The notes under the pieces are model-generated. The model had not been told where the DNA came from and made no database searches. It saw nothing but the letters and a program-made list of their open reading frames with translations. DNA of 64,000 nucleotides from Alternaria dauci (lineage: Eukaryota > Ascomycota > Dothideomycetes > Pleosporales > Pleosporaceae): contig NC_091274.1 in NCBI RefSeq assembly GCF_042100115.1, forward strand, positions 992,001 through 1,056,000. The letters run 5' to 3'. Both the position numbers and the translations under genes were made by a program. Position 1 is the first letter of the stretch; every line of letters begins with the position of its first letter. Shown piece by piece: positions 31,980-43,288 of the stretch.

Positions 31980-33757
31980 TTTCGAAGTACGCGATACAAT
32001 TGACCTTGGCCACCTACAGCGCCACTGTGTATTAGAGAATTTTCTGAACCTGCAGCAACAACCCCATCTAATCCGAGCGGCTTTCCCACATCAAAACATA
32101 CCCTTCAGCAACAGAGTCCGGTTGGAGCCGGCACCAGCACTTTCTTTGCATTAGTAATTATCTCATAGAGCGGCATTTTCAGATATCGCCCCTTCTGACG
32201 AAAAGTTTCCACGTTTACAGACAGCTTTGCACTTTTTCTATAGCCCTTGGCGGTAAAGCCCGGGCGTTTGGACATAACGACATTGATGACGGCATTTGGT
32301 CTCATATAGCAGAGATCTTGCTATGTGGCCTAGGAAAGTTCTGGCGCCACTAAGCGCCAGATTTGTTGCATTTCAAGGATGTTCCATCGATTCAGCGGGC
32401 GTTGATACGACAGGATGTCCAAAATCATTGTTTGAGGCGAAGACATCCATGTAGTCTTTCGACCTATTATACAGCAAGTGTGTCATGCCAATGCATCAAG
32501 AAATCTTTTTGAATGTATCATTGAAGTGGATCCTGTCCGGCGAGGCCGAATGTAACACCAAATACCCTGTCATGGCGAGCGCAATCGTTGCGTCTCGGCT
32601 TCTGTACCCGTCCGAGGCACAAGCCATACAGCGGTTCTACTTGCTCTGACATCGGCGATGACGCAAAAGAGATTTCTTGCTACCACACAGCCAGCAGCAT
32701 ACTTCGTTCGGCTGAGAGTCAGCATTGAGCACTGAGCCTTGGCACACCATACACGAGCGCCACAGCCATCAGCGCCCGCTTGTCACTTCTTTCGCATCAA
32801 CCTGCTTATCTGTCTTCAGAAACAAGAGTATGCGTATTTTCACGTCAGCCATAATAATGAAGATCGATGTCTACAGATGGCTTCGTCACTCCACCTCAAA
32901 GCACGTACCCGTGGACTAGGTAATAGCATGGACGGAAGACATACGCGTACGCATTCCGTCAGCAAATTGACAGTTCTGTGGTCTTATCGTCGAAGCTCAC
33001 GTATAACTCGGTGGCGATGACGGTACATTGTTTGTGCACATGACACGTACAGAAAGCTGTAGCTAACATCATGTTCTGCGCGCGCGTGTATTGGGGAACT
33101 CATTGGGCTTTTGTGGGGCAGCATGGGAGGACAACGATGGATATGCATCTGAGAAGACGATATCCCCTGATTCATGCACACATGTAGAACGCCAGGAAAA
33201 TTTCAATAGTCAAATATTCCATCTCCCAGTTATGCATTGAGGGTATGCAATCCAAGAGTGGCAATACTCCCAATTCCCAAGCTGCTGGTATGCAATCTAT
33301 CGTAGCAAATAAACACAAACAAACAGACACAGCAGTCTGATCACTATGGGCCTTGAAGAAACCATTATTACGCAAACCAAGTCGTGATCGGCGAAAGACC
33401 CAAATACGTGCCTTCCCGAAGCGCCGACGCATACCTAGGTACTCCCAGAACTCGGCGTAGCCCCCATCTTATCTCTATGTTGATTCCTCCAACCCCACAG
33501 AAAATCTCTCGTCTCGGCGCGCGACATGCGATGGTATCTGTGATCTGACACAATACCTAACATGCAAAACGTGGGGTAAGCTGTTTCGGAAGAGATTAAG
33601 CTCACATGGGCTTGGAGTGAGCAATGAGCAGTGAGCGCTAGATTGGGACGTAATCGCCGACTACTGCATATTAACATGCTCTTGATGATTGGTCACTGAT
33701 GGTGCGTCGATTGGGGTGGAGTATGATGGTTGCGATTATGGATATGGTCATGGGTAG

Positions 33758-34120
33758 GTATTTTGTGATAAAGCGGGAGCTAGACCGAAGAGACGTGACT
33801 GCCCAGGTGCGAATAAACAATTCTTAGAGGGAAGCAAAAGCTCATTCATCTTGACGAGCGAGCGGATTCCAAAACCTGGAGACTGGCTTCCAGAGATACA
33901 TCTTGGACACTTGGCCAAAAGTTTTCCATTCAATGGAATCTCATCAGGTGATATTGATCCGGGCTTGTGGAATCGCTTCGGTACGTGCTACGACTTTGCC
34001 ACAACAGGCTCCAAAGTCGATGACCGCATCATCACACTCTGCACGTCGCACGGAAAACTTAAAGCCACGACACAAACAATGATGAACGGTGTGCAAAAGC
34101 TTAGATCAACGCTTATTTAG
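33758..34120 (+). other. Orphan exon-like ORF without start codon
   Basis: The frame is open for 120 codons after a candidate TAG acceptor at 33757 and ends at a TAG stop. It includes DCPGANKQFLEGSKSSFILT, then IPKPGDWLPEIHLGHLAKSF and GLWNRFGTCYDFATTGSKVD. It contains three cysteines and balanced composition, unlike nearby random frames. No Met begins it, and an upstream exon cannot be fixed; a Met-rich frame ending in the same stretch (MVRRLGWSMMVAIMDM) overlaps in another phase. It could be the last exon of a small secreted protein or a relic. I do not recognise a family. Confidence 0.3.
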
Positions 34121-35581
34121 CAAGATCTAAATCTCACGTTTGAGTACACGTATTACGCATTAGTGCCTGGGTCGGTGAGATCTGCGAACACATAGCGTGG
34201 CAGTTGACATACTTCAATGTAACCAATTAGAACTGAGGCTGATCGGCTGTTTGTATTCGAAGGTGAGGTGCTCACAAGGTACTGCCTTCAGGCAAGTGCT
34301 GACGCTGACATTGACCCGGCCGCAGAATCGGTCTCGCAAAGGCTTTTCCCTTGGACGCCTGAATCACAGCAACAATGGAGACCCGACGATTCAGAGGCAA
34401 TGTGGCTGCAGAATCGTGGAATCTCTCTATGGTGAGGCTATAGGTGAGCAGATGTCATAAGATGCTAATCGGCCTTGCTCTTTACGCATCTGACCAACTA
34501 TGCTACATTTAGAAAATGAGCTGTTATGAATATATATGTAAGGAGATATAAGCTATTACAATATACACAATATGCTAGGCCGAACAGGTCATGGAGCAGA
34601 GATGTGGAGCTGATTGCATGCATGTGATGCGGTAAGGGATATTATGTGCCGCCGCGTCCGTGTATATGCGCGGAACGATGCTGACGCGCCCAGATCTAAA
34701 GCGAGGCTTACTGTTTAGTTGGTCTCTCGGAACAAGGTTTGACGTGTTCTTCGCCTGATTACCCGAGCATGCTGACCATCAGCATCACGAGGAGCAGACA
34801 GGTCGTAGAGGGAATTTAGTGGCGGCCGCTAGACGGCCTGTGCCGCTGTATGAGCGCGGACCTATAGGTATCACTGAGAGATGAGACATCGAATAGTGGT
34901 AGAAACGAAAAGGTCGACTGTTGTAGTGACTGATCCACAGAAGAACATCGATGTCCGGCTGCAACTTTCGAGCATGCATAGCATCAGCGCTTCGGGGAGT
35001 TGAGTACAATGAAAGATAACATACTACTGTAAGACTCTGTAGAGGCCGCTTCCTTCCGAAGGACGTACTGCTGGGCACGTTTCTGATTGCATGTGCACCC
35101 AAGTCACCAGCCACGAGAGTGTGAAGTTCGCTGTTTCGGCGACAGAGGCCTACTGTATCGCGATAATCATTTGAGTTGAGCTTTGGAGAACCCTAGTCAC
35201 CAGCCTGTTGCCATTCTTGGCACAGTGGACGTTGTTGAAAGAGCATCTTTCCTGAGATATTACATTGCCAAGATGCTTATCGGTGTCGTTGGCACATGTA
35301 TGAGATTACTCAGTATATGCGATATTAGTGACAAATAGTATGTGTAGATAAGCGAACAGACAGGAATGCAGGATGCGCCACGATGTTGAGCAACGAGGTG
35401 TGTACCTATTCCAGTCCATTCCGTAGAGTCATCACTTGTGGCGCCTAGTACCCTTGGCCAAGCTTGCGTAGCGATGCAGCGATGTGTCCGTACTTCTTCC
35501 AGCTGAGGCCGATCTCGGAGATGGTCGAAATGGTGGATGGTTCACTGCTACTTCGGCTTGTTGCCTATCCTGCAGATAATT

Positions 35582-35794
35582 CTAAGACATAACGAGGTGT
35601 CCAGACACGCGCTGGTGAGAACGCCTACGGCCGTAATAGGGCCAAGCGAGTAACCCAACAAACGCCTCGCTCGCAATCATACCAAATGCAACAGTCATAT
35701 AGCCTAATACGTCCTTGGGGCCTTGGTCAATATGGAGAACACAATGTGCCCAGTCCGAATAGGGGAGGTTGGCATCGATCATTTGGTCTTGCAT
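35582..35794 (-). other. Short protein-like ORF, possible membrane-protein remnant
   Basis: A 70-codon minus-strand frame starts MQDQMIDANLPYSDWAHCVL, continues DVLGYMTVAFGMIASEAFVG with a hydrophobic stretch of about 20 residues (residues 33-53), and ends in a basic tail. It is preceded by an open stretch containing GTATGT, so it could be a piece of a spliced gene. There is no domain that I recognise and no supporting neighbour. Confidence 0.2.
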
Positions 35795-36289
35795 GAAACA
35801 TACCTGCGGATCGGTAGGGGAACTGCTGTAGTGTTATAAGCCTCCAAGCCACTCCCGCAGGAGTTTATACAAGCAAGTTGTCCTTGAATAGATTCTGCGA
35901 GCGTATCAGCAGAATTTGAGCGCACTGAGTGAGGAGTGTTTATTCAGCGAGTCAAGGTATTCGAACATGTCCGTTGGGCTTGTAACGAACGTTATCCTCT
36001 GTCAAAGGGCGGCAAAGCGCCAAGGACTTAGTTTGGACGTAACTATAAACAGGATAGCCACGCGTGACACGTATGACATTCGGTAAGCATGGGATTTGAG
36101 CCGGCCGCTAAAAGCTGACCGCATTGTTTTCGAAGGATGTATGGTTGGCGGTCGTAAGTCCCGTCACCGTTCGCCTAAGCAATTCCCACCTGCTTCTAGG
36201 TGGTGAACGAACAGGGAGCTCTTGGAGTAACTGGAGCCGTCACTGGCCCATAACTACAACCATTGTCGACGTTGGGACATATCGTGCGC

Positions 36290-37008
36290 CTACGGGTTGC
36301 CGCTAGGGACTGACGGAAAGTTTGCAGGGTTGTTCAGTCGTTCGCGATTTCTTTTGGCAATCTCAGCATTCCGCAGTTTGTCCAGGCGCATTTGATAGAA
36401 GTTCCTGTACAAAGTCAGGATGTGTGATTCAAGTAAGGAGTCTTCAAAAGCAGCCTCACTTGTTGAGTTGGTATATGCGAGGACCAAGCTCGGCCTGAGC
36501 TTGATCTTTGCTTTTCGAGAGCTCTCTGATCTACATTGAAGTTAGTCCAGCCAGTAAGGTAACAATATACGCTACATGCTTTGTCATCTTTGGCTTTCTC
36601 GTCCTGCTTGTCCTCCGCCTCTTCATTGCCCTTGGCCTCTTTCTCTTTTTCCTTGTCCTTATCCTTGTCTTTTCCTTTTCGCTTCTCACGCTTGAGTTTC
36701 TGCTTCTCCTCGTACTCTTTCTTTACAGCCTCGATCTCGCGATCTAGCTCTTCTTGCTTCTTCTGGTCCGCAATTCTCTTTGCTTCATCAGCCTCTGGTT
36801 GACAAAAGCCTTTGTCAGATAAATGCCCAGGACAGATGTAGAAGAAATCCTTTTGGGCGAATTAGCACACACTCGTACAGTCTATCAGATCAACCTTCTG
36901 TACCTTGTTGTTAGGAGTAATCAGTACACTGGTGGATGGCTTATAGCATATCCAACAGGCCTTTGCAGCGTTGTCCGCCACGCGACGAAGATGCCATAGA
37001 TTCTCCAT
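36290..37008 (-). CDS. VFA1: Vps4-associated protein 1 (Vfa1-like)
   Basis: Four exons on the minus strand, 37008-36904, 36849-36571, 36530-36460 and 36404-36290, encode 189 residues. In yeast Vfa1 binds and stimulates the AAA ATPase Vps4, which disassembles ESCRT-III at endosomes. The N-terminus has HLRRVADNAAKACWICYKP, then after the first intron FFYICPGHLSDKGFC, a conserved Cys/His cluster (Cys 18, 21, 41 and 50, His 44) probably binding zinc. Residues about 62-125 are a Lys/Glu-rich helix. The C-terminus (NFYQMRLDKLRNAEIAKRNR, then FPSVPSG) is the most conserved block and resembles a Vps4-binding region. Introns are 54, 40 and 55 nt; the 40-nt one is very short but has GTATAT, CTAAC and TAG. 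It is divergent from the TatD gene. Confidence 0.87.
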
Positions 37009-37578
37009 TTTTGTATCGATTGTGTTCACGGGTGCTTTACAGGGCACCTAAGAAAGCGCGCAAGTGCACGGAAGTGTCTCGAGTGATGCCGAGTGCAGCC
37101 GACTACGCTCGAGACAAAGCCTTGCCTGGTTGATTTGCCTCTTATGTGAATGTCTCCGGATGCCCGTTCAATATTGATACACGATGCTGGCTTGATATAC
37201 AGTGATGACTGGGTGCGTAAAGAGATGTGGTTGTGAAAGAGAGTGGCTGTGCGATCGATGCCAGCATCGAAACTAAACTTAAAACGGCTTAGTCATATAC
37301 ATTTGAGGTAGCAACGATCAACCAGTGAGGATCGCAATCCCATCTACCAATCTCATCCATGTTACTGAAGCCCATGCGGATCTTCAGATATAGTGCTTCA
37401 GCTTATACCTTCAGTCGGGTTTCTCTACTTCGTCCTTGTAGCTTCATCCCACCCATTTCCAGCAATTTTGCATGTGCGTCATTACCCCAATTTTACTGAC
37501 CTCGGGATGCCCACAACACTGACATCAATACCAGACAGTAACTCCTTTACATACCAAAATCCCTCCAGGATTATCAAG
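37009..37578. promoter_or_regulatory. Shared upstream region of VFA1 (-) and TatD (+)
   Basis: 570 bp between two divergent start codons, with no open frame that I can support. It presumably carries both promoters. No clear TATA box is assigned. Confidence 0.45.
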
Positions 37579-38723
37579 ATGACTACGGAAGCCCCCCAAC
37601 TCAAGTACATCGATGTTGGTTCGCATCCCGCTTTCCCGCCGCATCCTGCCTCTAACCTACCCTAGATCGGTATCAACTTCACGGATCCGATATACCGTGG
37701 TGAATACCACGGCACTAAGCGTCACGAAGATGATTTCGAAGACGTCATACAACGAGCCGTTGATGCTGGATGCAAGAAGTTCATGGTAACAGGTTCTGAC
37801 CTTGAGGAATCGAAACATGCCGTCGAAATAGCGAAAGCGCATCCAGGGCTGTGCTATGCAACGATTGGTGTACATCCTTGCTCAGCAAAACAGTTTGATA
37901 CGCACCCCGGAGGCGCGTCTGAACTTCTATCCGCTCTAAAAAACCTTGCGCTCGAGGCCAAGGAAGCAGGATACGCAGTAGCGTTCGGAGAGATAGGTCT
38001 TGACTATGACCGCCTGTTTCTGACGCCAAAGGATCCGCAGTTGAAGTACTTTGAGGCACAGTTGGCGATTGCAATTGAGGTCCAGCTACCGCTTTTTCTA
38101 CACTCGCGAGCCGCGAGCGAAGACTTTGAGAAGCTCTTGACTGAGAAACTGGATCAATTGCCAAAACGAGGCTTGGTTCATAGCTTTACTGGCACAGCCG
38201 AGGAGATGCAACGCCTTGTTAACTTGGGCTTCGACATTGGAGTCAACGGATGCAGCATGAAAAGTAAGTACGCTCCCGGTCCTTCGCCACAACTGCTTCA
38301 GATGCCAATACTACACTTGTGTCTGTGTGACATTGCACTAATACATTTGCCTAGCCGATGAGAATATCGCGGTTGTCAAACAGATACCGCTTGAGCGCCT
38401 GCAGATCGAGACCGATGGTCCATGGTGCGAGATGCGACCCAGTCATGCATCAGCCAAGTATCTGCAAGACGCACCTCCGCTACCCAAGGCAGTCAAGAAG
38501 GAGAAGTTCACCAAAGGTATGATGGTCAAGGGCCGCAACGAGCCGGCTACAATACCCCATGTGGCACATGCGATCGCAAAGATCAAAGAGGTTACCGTGG
38601 AGGAGGTCTGTGATGCGTAAGTCTACCACTTTTCTCTCAACACAGGCGACGGGAAGGAGCTGACAGTTGTCTAGTGCTTGGAAGAATTCGGTCAAGATGT
38701 TTGGACTTGGCGAGACGGCGTAA
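37579..38723 (+). CDS. TatD-family metal-dependent deoxyribonuclease (TATDN1-like)
   Basis: Four exons, 37579-37614, 37666-38263, 38355-38616 and 38675-38723, encode 314 residues. Introns are 51, 91 and 58 nt. The spliced start MTTEAPQLKYIDIGINFTDP matches the eukaryotic TATDN1 branch, which has IGINLTDP where bacterial TatD has an H-x-H motif. Further motifs: GVHP, AFGEIGLDYDR, LPLFLHSRAA, LVHSFTGT, and ETDGPWCEMRPSHA with the catalytic Asp. TatD enzymes are 3'-5' exonucleases or DNases implicated in DNA repair and in apoptotic DNA breakdown in yeast. The first intron uses the less usual donor GTTGGT, but the frame and family match require it. The gene ends 124 bp from the convergent complex I gene. 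Confidence 0.9.
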
Positions 38724-38847
38724 CACCATGACACCTCCGACTTGGTATAGACTATGCATATAGAAGATCGATTTGTACAAGAGGAATCTGCTCCCTCAAA
38801 CTCGCAGATAAACGACCATCAAAATAGACCACACAAACCCACACCCT

Positions 38848-39689
38848 CTACTTCCTGTACCACATTCTGGTGATCTTGGTATGCCTCATCTTCTTCTGCA
38901 GCTGGAAGATTCCGTACATGAGCGCCTCGGCAGTGGGAGGACATCCAGGCACGTAGATGTCTACTGGTACGATCCTATCACATCCTCTTGTGACCGAGTA
39001 GCTGTAGTGGTAGTATCCTCCTCCGTTTGCGCAGCTGCCCATGGAAATAACCCACCGGGGGTCAGGCATCTGGTCGTAGACCTGTCGCAGCGCGGGCGCC
39101 ATCTTGTTTGTGAGGGTTCCGGCTACGATCATGACGTCGGACTGTCGGGGCGAGGCACGGAAAATGATACCGAGACGATCCTGATCGTATCGTGGGGTGG
39201 ACAAGTGCATCATCTCGACGGCGCAGCATGCGAGACCGAAAGTCATGGGCCAGAGGGAACTCTGACGGGCCCAGTTGGCTACTTGGTCGAGTGTTGTCCT
39301 GTTGCCGCACGTTAGCATGCGGCCCTGCAGTCATTCCTTCCTGTCGCTCTCGTGTCTTGCCCCAGGAATGCGTCAAGCCGTAACATACAATGCGTATTGC
39401 ATAGCACCCTTCTTTCCCTCCTGACTCGGCAATGGCACCTCTACTCGCGCGGACTTCATCGGGGGTGGCGTGCCAGGATTGCCGGGGATGGTTGCGGGCG
39501 TCTTCATGGTCGTAGCCCTGTCCGAAGAGCTCGAGGAGAGGAAAGCAGCGCTTCCGGCGCGGAATGGCATCAGTGCCGTCGCGGGTTTGGCTGCCCATGG
39601 TATTAGCTCCGGGAGACTGCGAGCTGCCGGGGTGGCGGGGACAAACCTCGCAGAGCCATTGAGGCCGCAGACCTTGTTGTCGAAAACAT
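38848..39689 (-). CDS. NDUFS7: NADH:ubiquinone oxidoreductase PSST subunit (NDUFS7/NuoB)
   Basis: Three exons on the minus strand, 39689-39647, 39590-39389 and 39298-38848, encode 231 residues. The protein carries iron-sulfur cluster N2, which passes electrons to ubiquinone in respiratory complex I of the inner mitochondrial membrane. The cluster ligands are visible: [12 protein letters not shown] (Cys 106 and 107), [16 protein letters not shown] (Cys 171) and [18 protein letters not shown] (Cys 201). The N-terminus [14 protein letters not shown] and the following Ala/Ser/Arg-rich stretch is a mitochondrial presequence; it is recovered only by joining a 43-nt first coding exon across a 56-nt intron. 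The second intron is 90 nt. The mature part, from about residue 78, is nearly invariant in the family. Divergent from TRAPPC2L. Confidence 0.95.
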
Positions 39690-39960
39690 TATCGCGACGA
39701 ACAGGAAGGGAGGGCGTAGGTCGACGAGTGGAGAGGCAAGATGTGGGGTGGCGGTCGAGGAGTCGCGAACTTCATCGATGAGGTAGGTGCAGCAAAATGC
39801 TTGGCGGAAATCGATTAGTCGTTGATTTTGGTGCCATCTGATAGGTTAGGCGGCGATCGCGCCTCCCTCCATCACCCTTTCGGTCTACGTCGGCCAGACT
39901 ACTCCGCGTACACGTCCCAGATCCACCACATCCATCTAAACCGGTGGTATCGTACACAAA
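39690..39960. promoter_or_regulatory. Short bidirectional promoter of NDUFS7 (-) and TRAPPC2L (+)
   Basis: Only 271 bp separate two divergent start codons, so both promoters must share this stretch unless either 5' leader is spliced. I see no TATA box close to either gene. The centre includes a CG-rich cgatcgcgcc. Confidence 0.6.
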
Positions 39961-40707
39961 ATGTCGGGCCGGGTAAAGGGCGCTGGTTTCTAGGACTCGT
40001 AGTAGAAGCTGACGACTGTCCTCAGGTCCCCTCTATCGCTTGCATAGGCGTAATTGGCAAGCACGTTAGTAACTCCTGGTGTACGGCTCCAACCTAGATA
40101 GAGTTGACCATTGCTACAGAATAATCCACTGCACATCTCTCTCTTCCCGGCTGAGGAGAGGGCACCTCTAGAGTTCCAGTTTCTTCTGTCCTCGTGTCTG
40201 GATATCTTCGAAGCTCGTCTACCGCACAAGACAGCAGACCAGGATTTTGGACTTCTTCAAGCAGTAGACGAGAGGCTAGCAATGTATGGCTGGCTCACCA
40301 ACACCGGAGTCAAGTTTGTCATTGTTGTCGACATGGAAGGAAGGCCAGCTACAGCTCTCGACAGCAAGACCGCGACTGCTGTCGGGCTACGAGATGCGGA
40401 CATGAAACCCGTACGATCAAGACTCTATATTTCAGGCAATCTCTAATACCTATTAGGCTTTCAGGGCGCTGCAGACAGCTTACATTAAGCTATTGAGGAA
40501 CCCGTAAGACAACTCAGGCCTATGTGCGAACAAAAAACATACTGATCTCCGGTCCTACTGTGTAGGTTCTACGATCCAGATGAGCACTCTCCAGTCACAG
40601 CAAACGCCGAGCATAGGATCGGTTCGACGCAGATTACAAGTCGCAAGTTCATTCAGGAGGTCAAAAAGATAGCCGATGCGTGGTCTCCCGGCGTTGCAAG
40701 CATTTGA
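39961..40707 (+). CDS. TRAPP complex subunit TRAPPC2L/Tca17-like (sedlin fold)
   Basis: Five exons, 39961-39972, 40026-40064, 40120-40410, 40457-40503 and 40566-40707, encode 176 residues. The product belongs to the longin-like TRAPP subunits that act in Golgi vesicle tethering. Motifs include PSIACIGVIGKH, NNPLHISLFP, FLLSSCLDIFEARL, DQDFGLLQAVDERLAMYGWL and KFVIVVDMEGR. The C-terminus is KFIQEVKKIADAWSPGV. Homologues usually begin Met directly before PSIAC or its equivalent. Here that codon is GTC, and the ATG lies in a 12-nt exon (ATG TCG GGC CGG) ahead of a 53-nt intron with a CTGAC branch site. All introns are 46-62 nt. Alternative downstream starts would remove the first strand of the fold, so I favour this model. 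Confidence 0.87.
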
Positions 40708-40942
40708 TTGAACTCTACTCTAAGCGCGATACCATGTTGCATCTTGCTGGCGTTCATAGCAATCATTGGGATAATTATTCTGTTTCTCACTCTCGCCTCA
40801 TTTGATGGCGCACACCCGGCACTTCCCAAAGAGCGCTAGCGCCGATTACAGTCTAGTCGAAAGTCAGGGCAGATCACCTCGGCCATGTCGACTTCAAACA
40901 TCATGCCACATAAACTTTCGTTTCTTCAACCAATGAATACCA

Positions 40943-43185
40943 ATGCCTTCCACCGGCGTTACAATCACCAACCCTTTGGTGCTCTATCGCAGTCTTGTCG
41001 CTACACAGAAGATCCGACCTGATCCAGCTCAGCATCGTCTCGGTATGACGTCTACCATTTAGACGACACTAGTGTCGAGTCTGTACTAAGACTGAACGCA
41101 GCATTACATTTACAGAAGCTCTACGACAGGTTGATTGACTATGAGCCGACTGTGGAATACTCCAAGAGGCTTCAACAACTTACACGGGCTGTCGACGCGG
41201 GCCAAGATGCATCATCGCCATCAATAACGGACTCTCATGTCAACCGGTTCGGTAGGAGGGGCGTGTGGACATCTTTACTTGCGCAAAAAGACCAAAGAGA
41301 CTCCAAAGCATTGACACGCGTTCTGACTAGCCACGATGAGGCCATGCAACTGCAAAGTCCCAAAGGCCTCATGCTCCATGGCGAAGTTGGTACCGGGAAG
41401 AGTATGCTGATCGACCTCTTCCAAGATTGTTTACCAAATCGCAAGAAGCGGCGATGGCACTTCAATACGTTCATGCTCGATACAATCTCACGTCTGGAGC
41501 AACTGCGCATGTCGAGATCACTGGTAGCAGGACCTAGGGCCGCTCACGATGAGTATTCTCTGCTTCTCGTAGCACGCGACCTCATCGAAAAGTCCCCCAT
41601 TCTCTTCTTGGACGAGTTTCAATTGCCAGATCGCGCTGCCAGCAAGATTCTCTCCAATCTCATGACGTCGTTCTTCCAGCTTGGTGGCGTACTCATTGCG
41701 ACCAGCAACCGCATGCCAGAAGAGCTAGCCAAAGCCGCTGGTATGGAGTTTTCGCGTCCTGTTCATCGTCTTAGCCGCTTAGGATGGAGTATGAGTAAGA
41801 GCTCGTATACGAGGAGGGATGATGGAGCCGGTCAGATGGGAGAGTTTGCTGCGTTTTTGGAGGTGCTTAGGGCGAGATGCGAGGTTTGGGAGATGGAGGG
41901 GAAGAAAGATTACCGAAAGATTGAAAGCGAAGAACAGGAGGGGAGAAGAGACAGTGTGCAGATACCAGCAGCCGAGGCAATGGGTACCGTAAATGCTTCC
42001 AGCGCACCGCAACAAGATACAGCGCCGGAGGCCACGGAGGCGTCACTTCCTCTTCCAAAGAACTATCTCATCCAGCCCACTACTACAGACACGATGATAG
42101 AGTTTGGCGAGTCCTTCAATTCTCTCGTCGAGCGCGCAACGAACCACGAATACCCCGTCCCCTGGGAGCCCGCTACGCTCACCGTCTACAATCGACCACT
42201 CGAAATTCCTGCTCAGTACAATGGTGTGGCGTTCTTCACTTTTGCCGAACTCTGCGGCGCAGTCTTGGGACCAGCAGACTACATCACCTTGGCATCCACG
42301 TACCACACTTTCATCGTCACCGACGTACCTGTCATGGGCTTACTGATGAAGAGCGAAGCAAGACGGTTCATTACTTTACTTGACGCCATGTACGAAGCAA
42401 GATGTAGATTGATGATTACCGCAGCTGCAGGTCCAGATGGAATCTTCTTTCCATCGCGACCATCGACGGCGGAACCCGGACAGGAGACACTAGACAGCGA
42501 TGCCGTGTACCCAGAGACGTATTCGGAAATCTACCAAGATCTCAATTCACCTTTCAGACCAAACATCTCGTCTTATTCTGGCGATAGCCTGTCCGAGGAC
42601 GCACTAGAAGACGACCCACCGAACCGCTCCCGCCGGGCAGGAACATCCTTTACAGATGAGCGGAAATTTGGTCCTGGGTCTCCCGACTTTGCTAATATAG
42701 GGGGCTTGACGGGTGAAGACGAGAAGTTTGCTGTCAAGAGGGCAGAAAGTCGGATTTGGGAAATGTGTTCGGAGAGGTGGTGGAACCGGTTTTCTGCTGC
42801 GGCCGAGGAGGCGACGCCTTGGTGGAGGCCTCTGCCTCTCGAGTCGAGACACTGGGAGAGGGCGTCTGTTACGTCCAAACCTCCGGCAGCGCCCTCGCCA
42901 GAATCACTTCCGCCCAATACGAAGATTCTGTCCAAGGACGAACTTGAGAGGGACCGTCAGAAGGAAATGGAGGACATGTTCAAGCATGGTGCAAGTCCCT
43001 TTCGCACGCATCCTGATGCCCCGCCCAAGTTTAGCTGGACACATGCTTGGGGCATGATGAATTGGGGCAAGAAGGCTGGGGCCTGGGGAAAGGGGGTCGA
43101 AGGGTTGAAGGAGAGAAATGAGGGCGATGGCGAAGGGGGCAGTGAAGATGCTAAGGACGGCAAAGATGAGAAGAAAAGAGAGTAA
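40943..43185 (+). CDS. AFG1: AFG1/LACE1-family mitochondrial AAA-type ATPase
   Basis: Two exons, 40943-41042 and 41102-43185 (59-nt intron, phase 1), encode 727 residues. AFG1 proteins sit at the mitochondrial inner membrane and help degrade or chaperone misfolded respiratory subunits. Motifs: the N-terminal RPDPAQHRLALHLQKLYDRL, Walker A GEVGTGKS (about 127-134), FNTFMLD, Walker B ILFLDEFQLPD (Asp about 204) and IATSNRMPEELAKAAGMEFS. The second conserved half has PLEIPAQYNGVAFFTFAELC, then HTFIVTDVPVMG and RRFITLLDAMYEARC. Compared with yeast the protein has a long low-complexity insert (about residues 280-350) and a charged C-terminal extension of about 200 residues, both common in filamentous fungi. 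The ATG at 40943 is in frame with the conserved helix; the one 9 bp upstream is not. Convergent with the OTC gene. Confidence 0.9.
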
Positions 43186-43288
43186 GAGGTGGGGAGTGGT
43201 GTTGTATAGCTGATCCGATGGCTTGGTATAAATTCGTCATAGATATCAAGACTCTTTTTTTTTGTATTCATTCGAACCATGGATCTAG

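Larger units (their letters stand above)
31980..36289. other. Long gene-poor region with two ORF fragments
   Basis: 4.3 kb between the zinc-finger gene and the 3' end of VFA1. Composition is mixed, with short AT-rich stretches (for example near 34520-34580, tatatatgtaaggagatata). Two short protein-like frames (33758-34120 and 35582-35794) are listed separately. I see no transposon ends, RNA gene or promoter. Confidence 0.5.
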
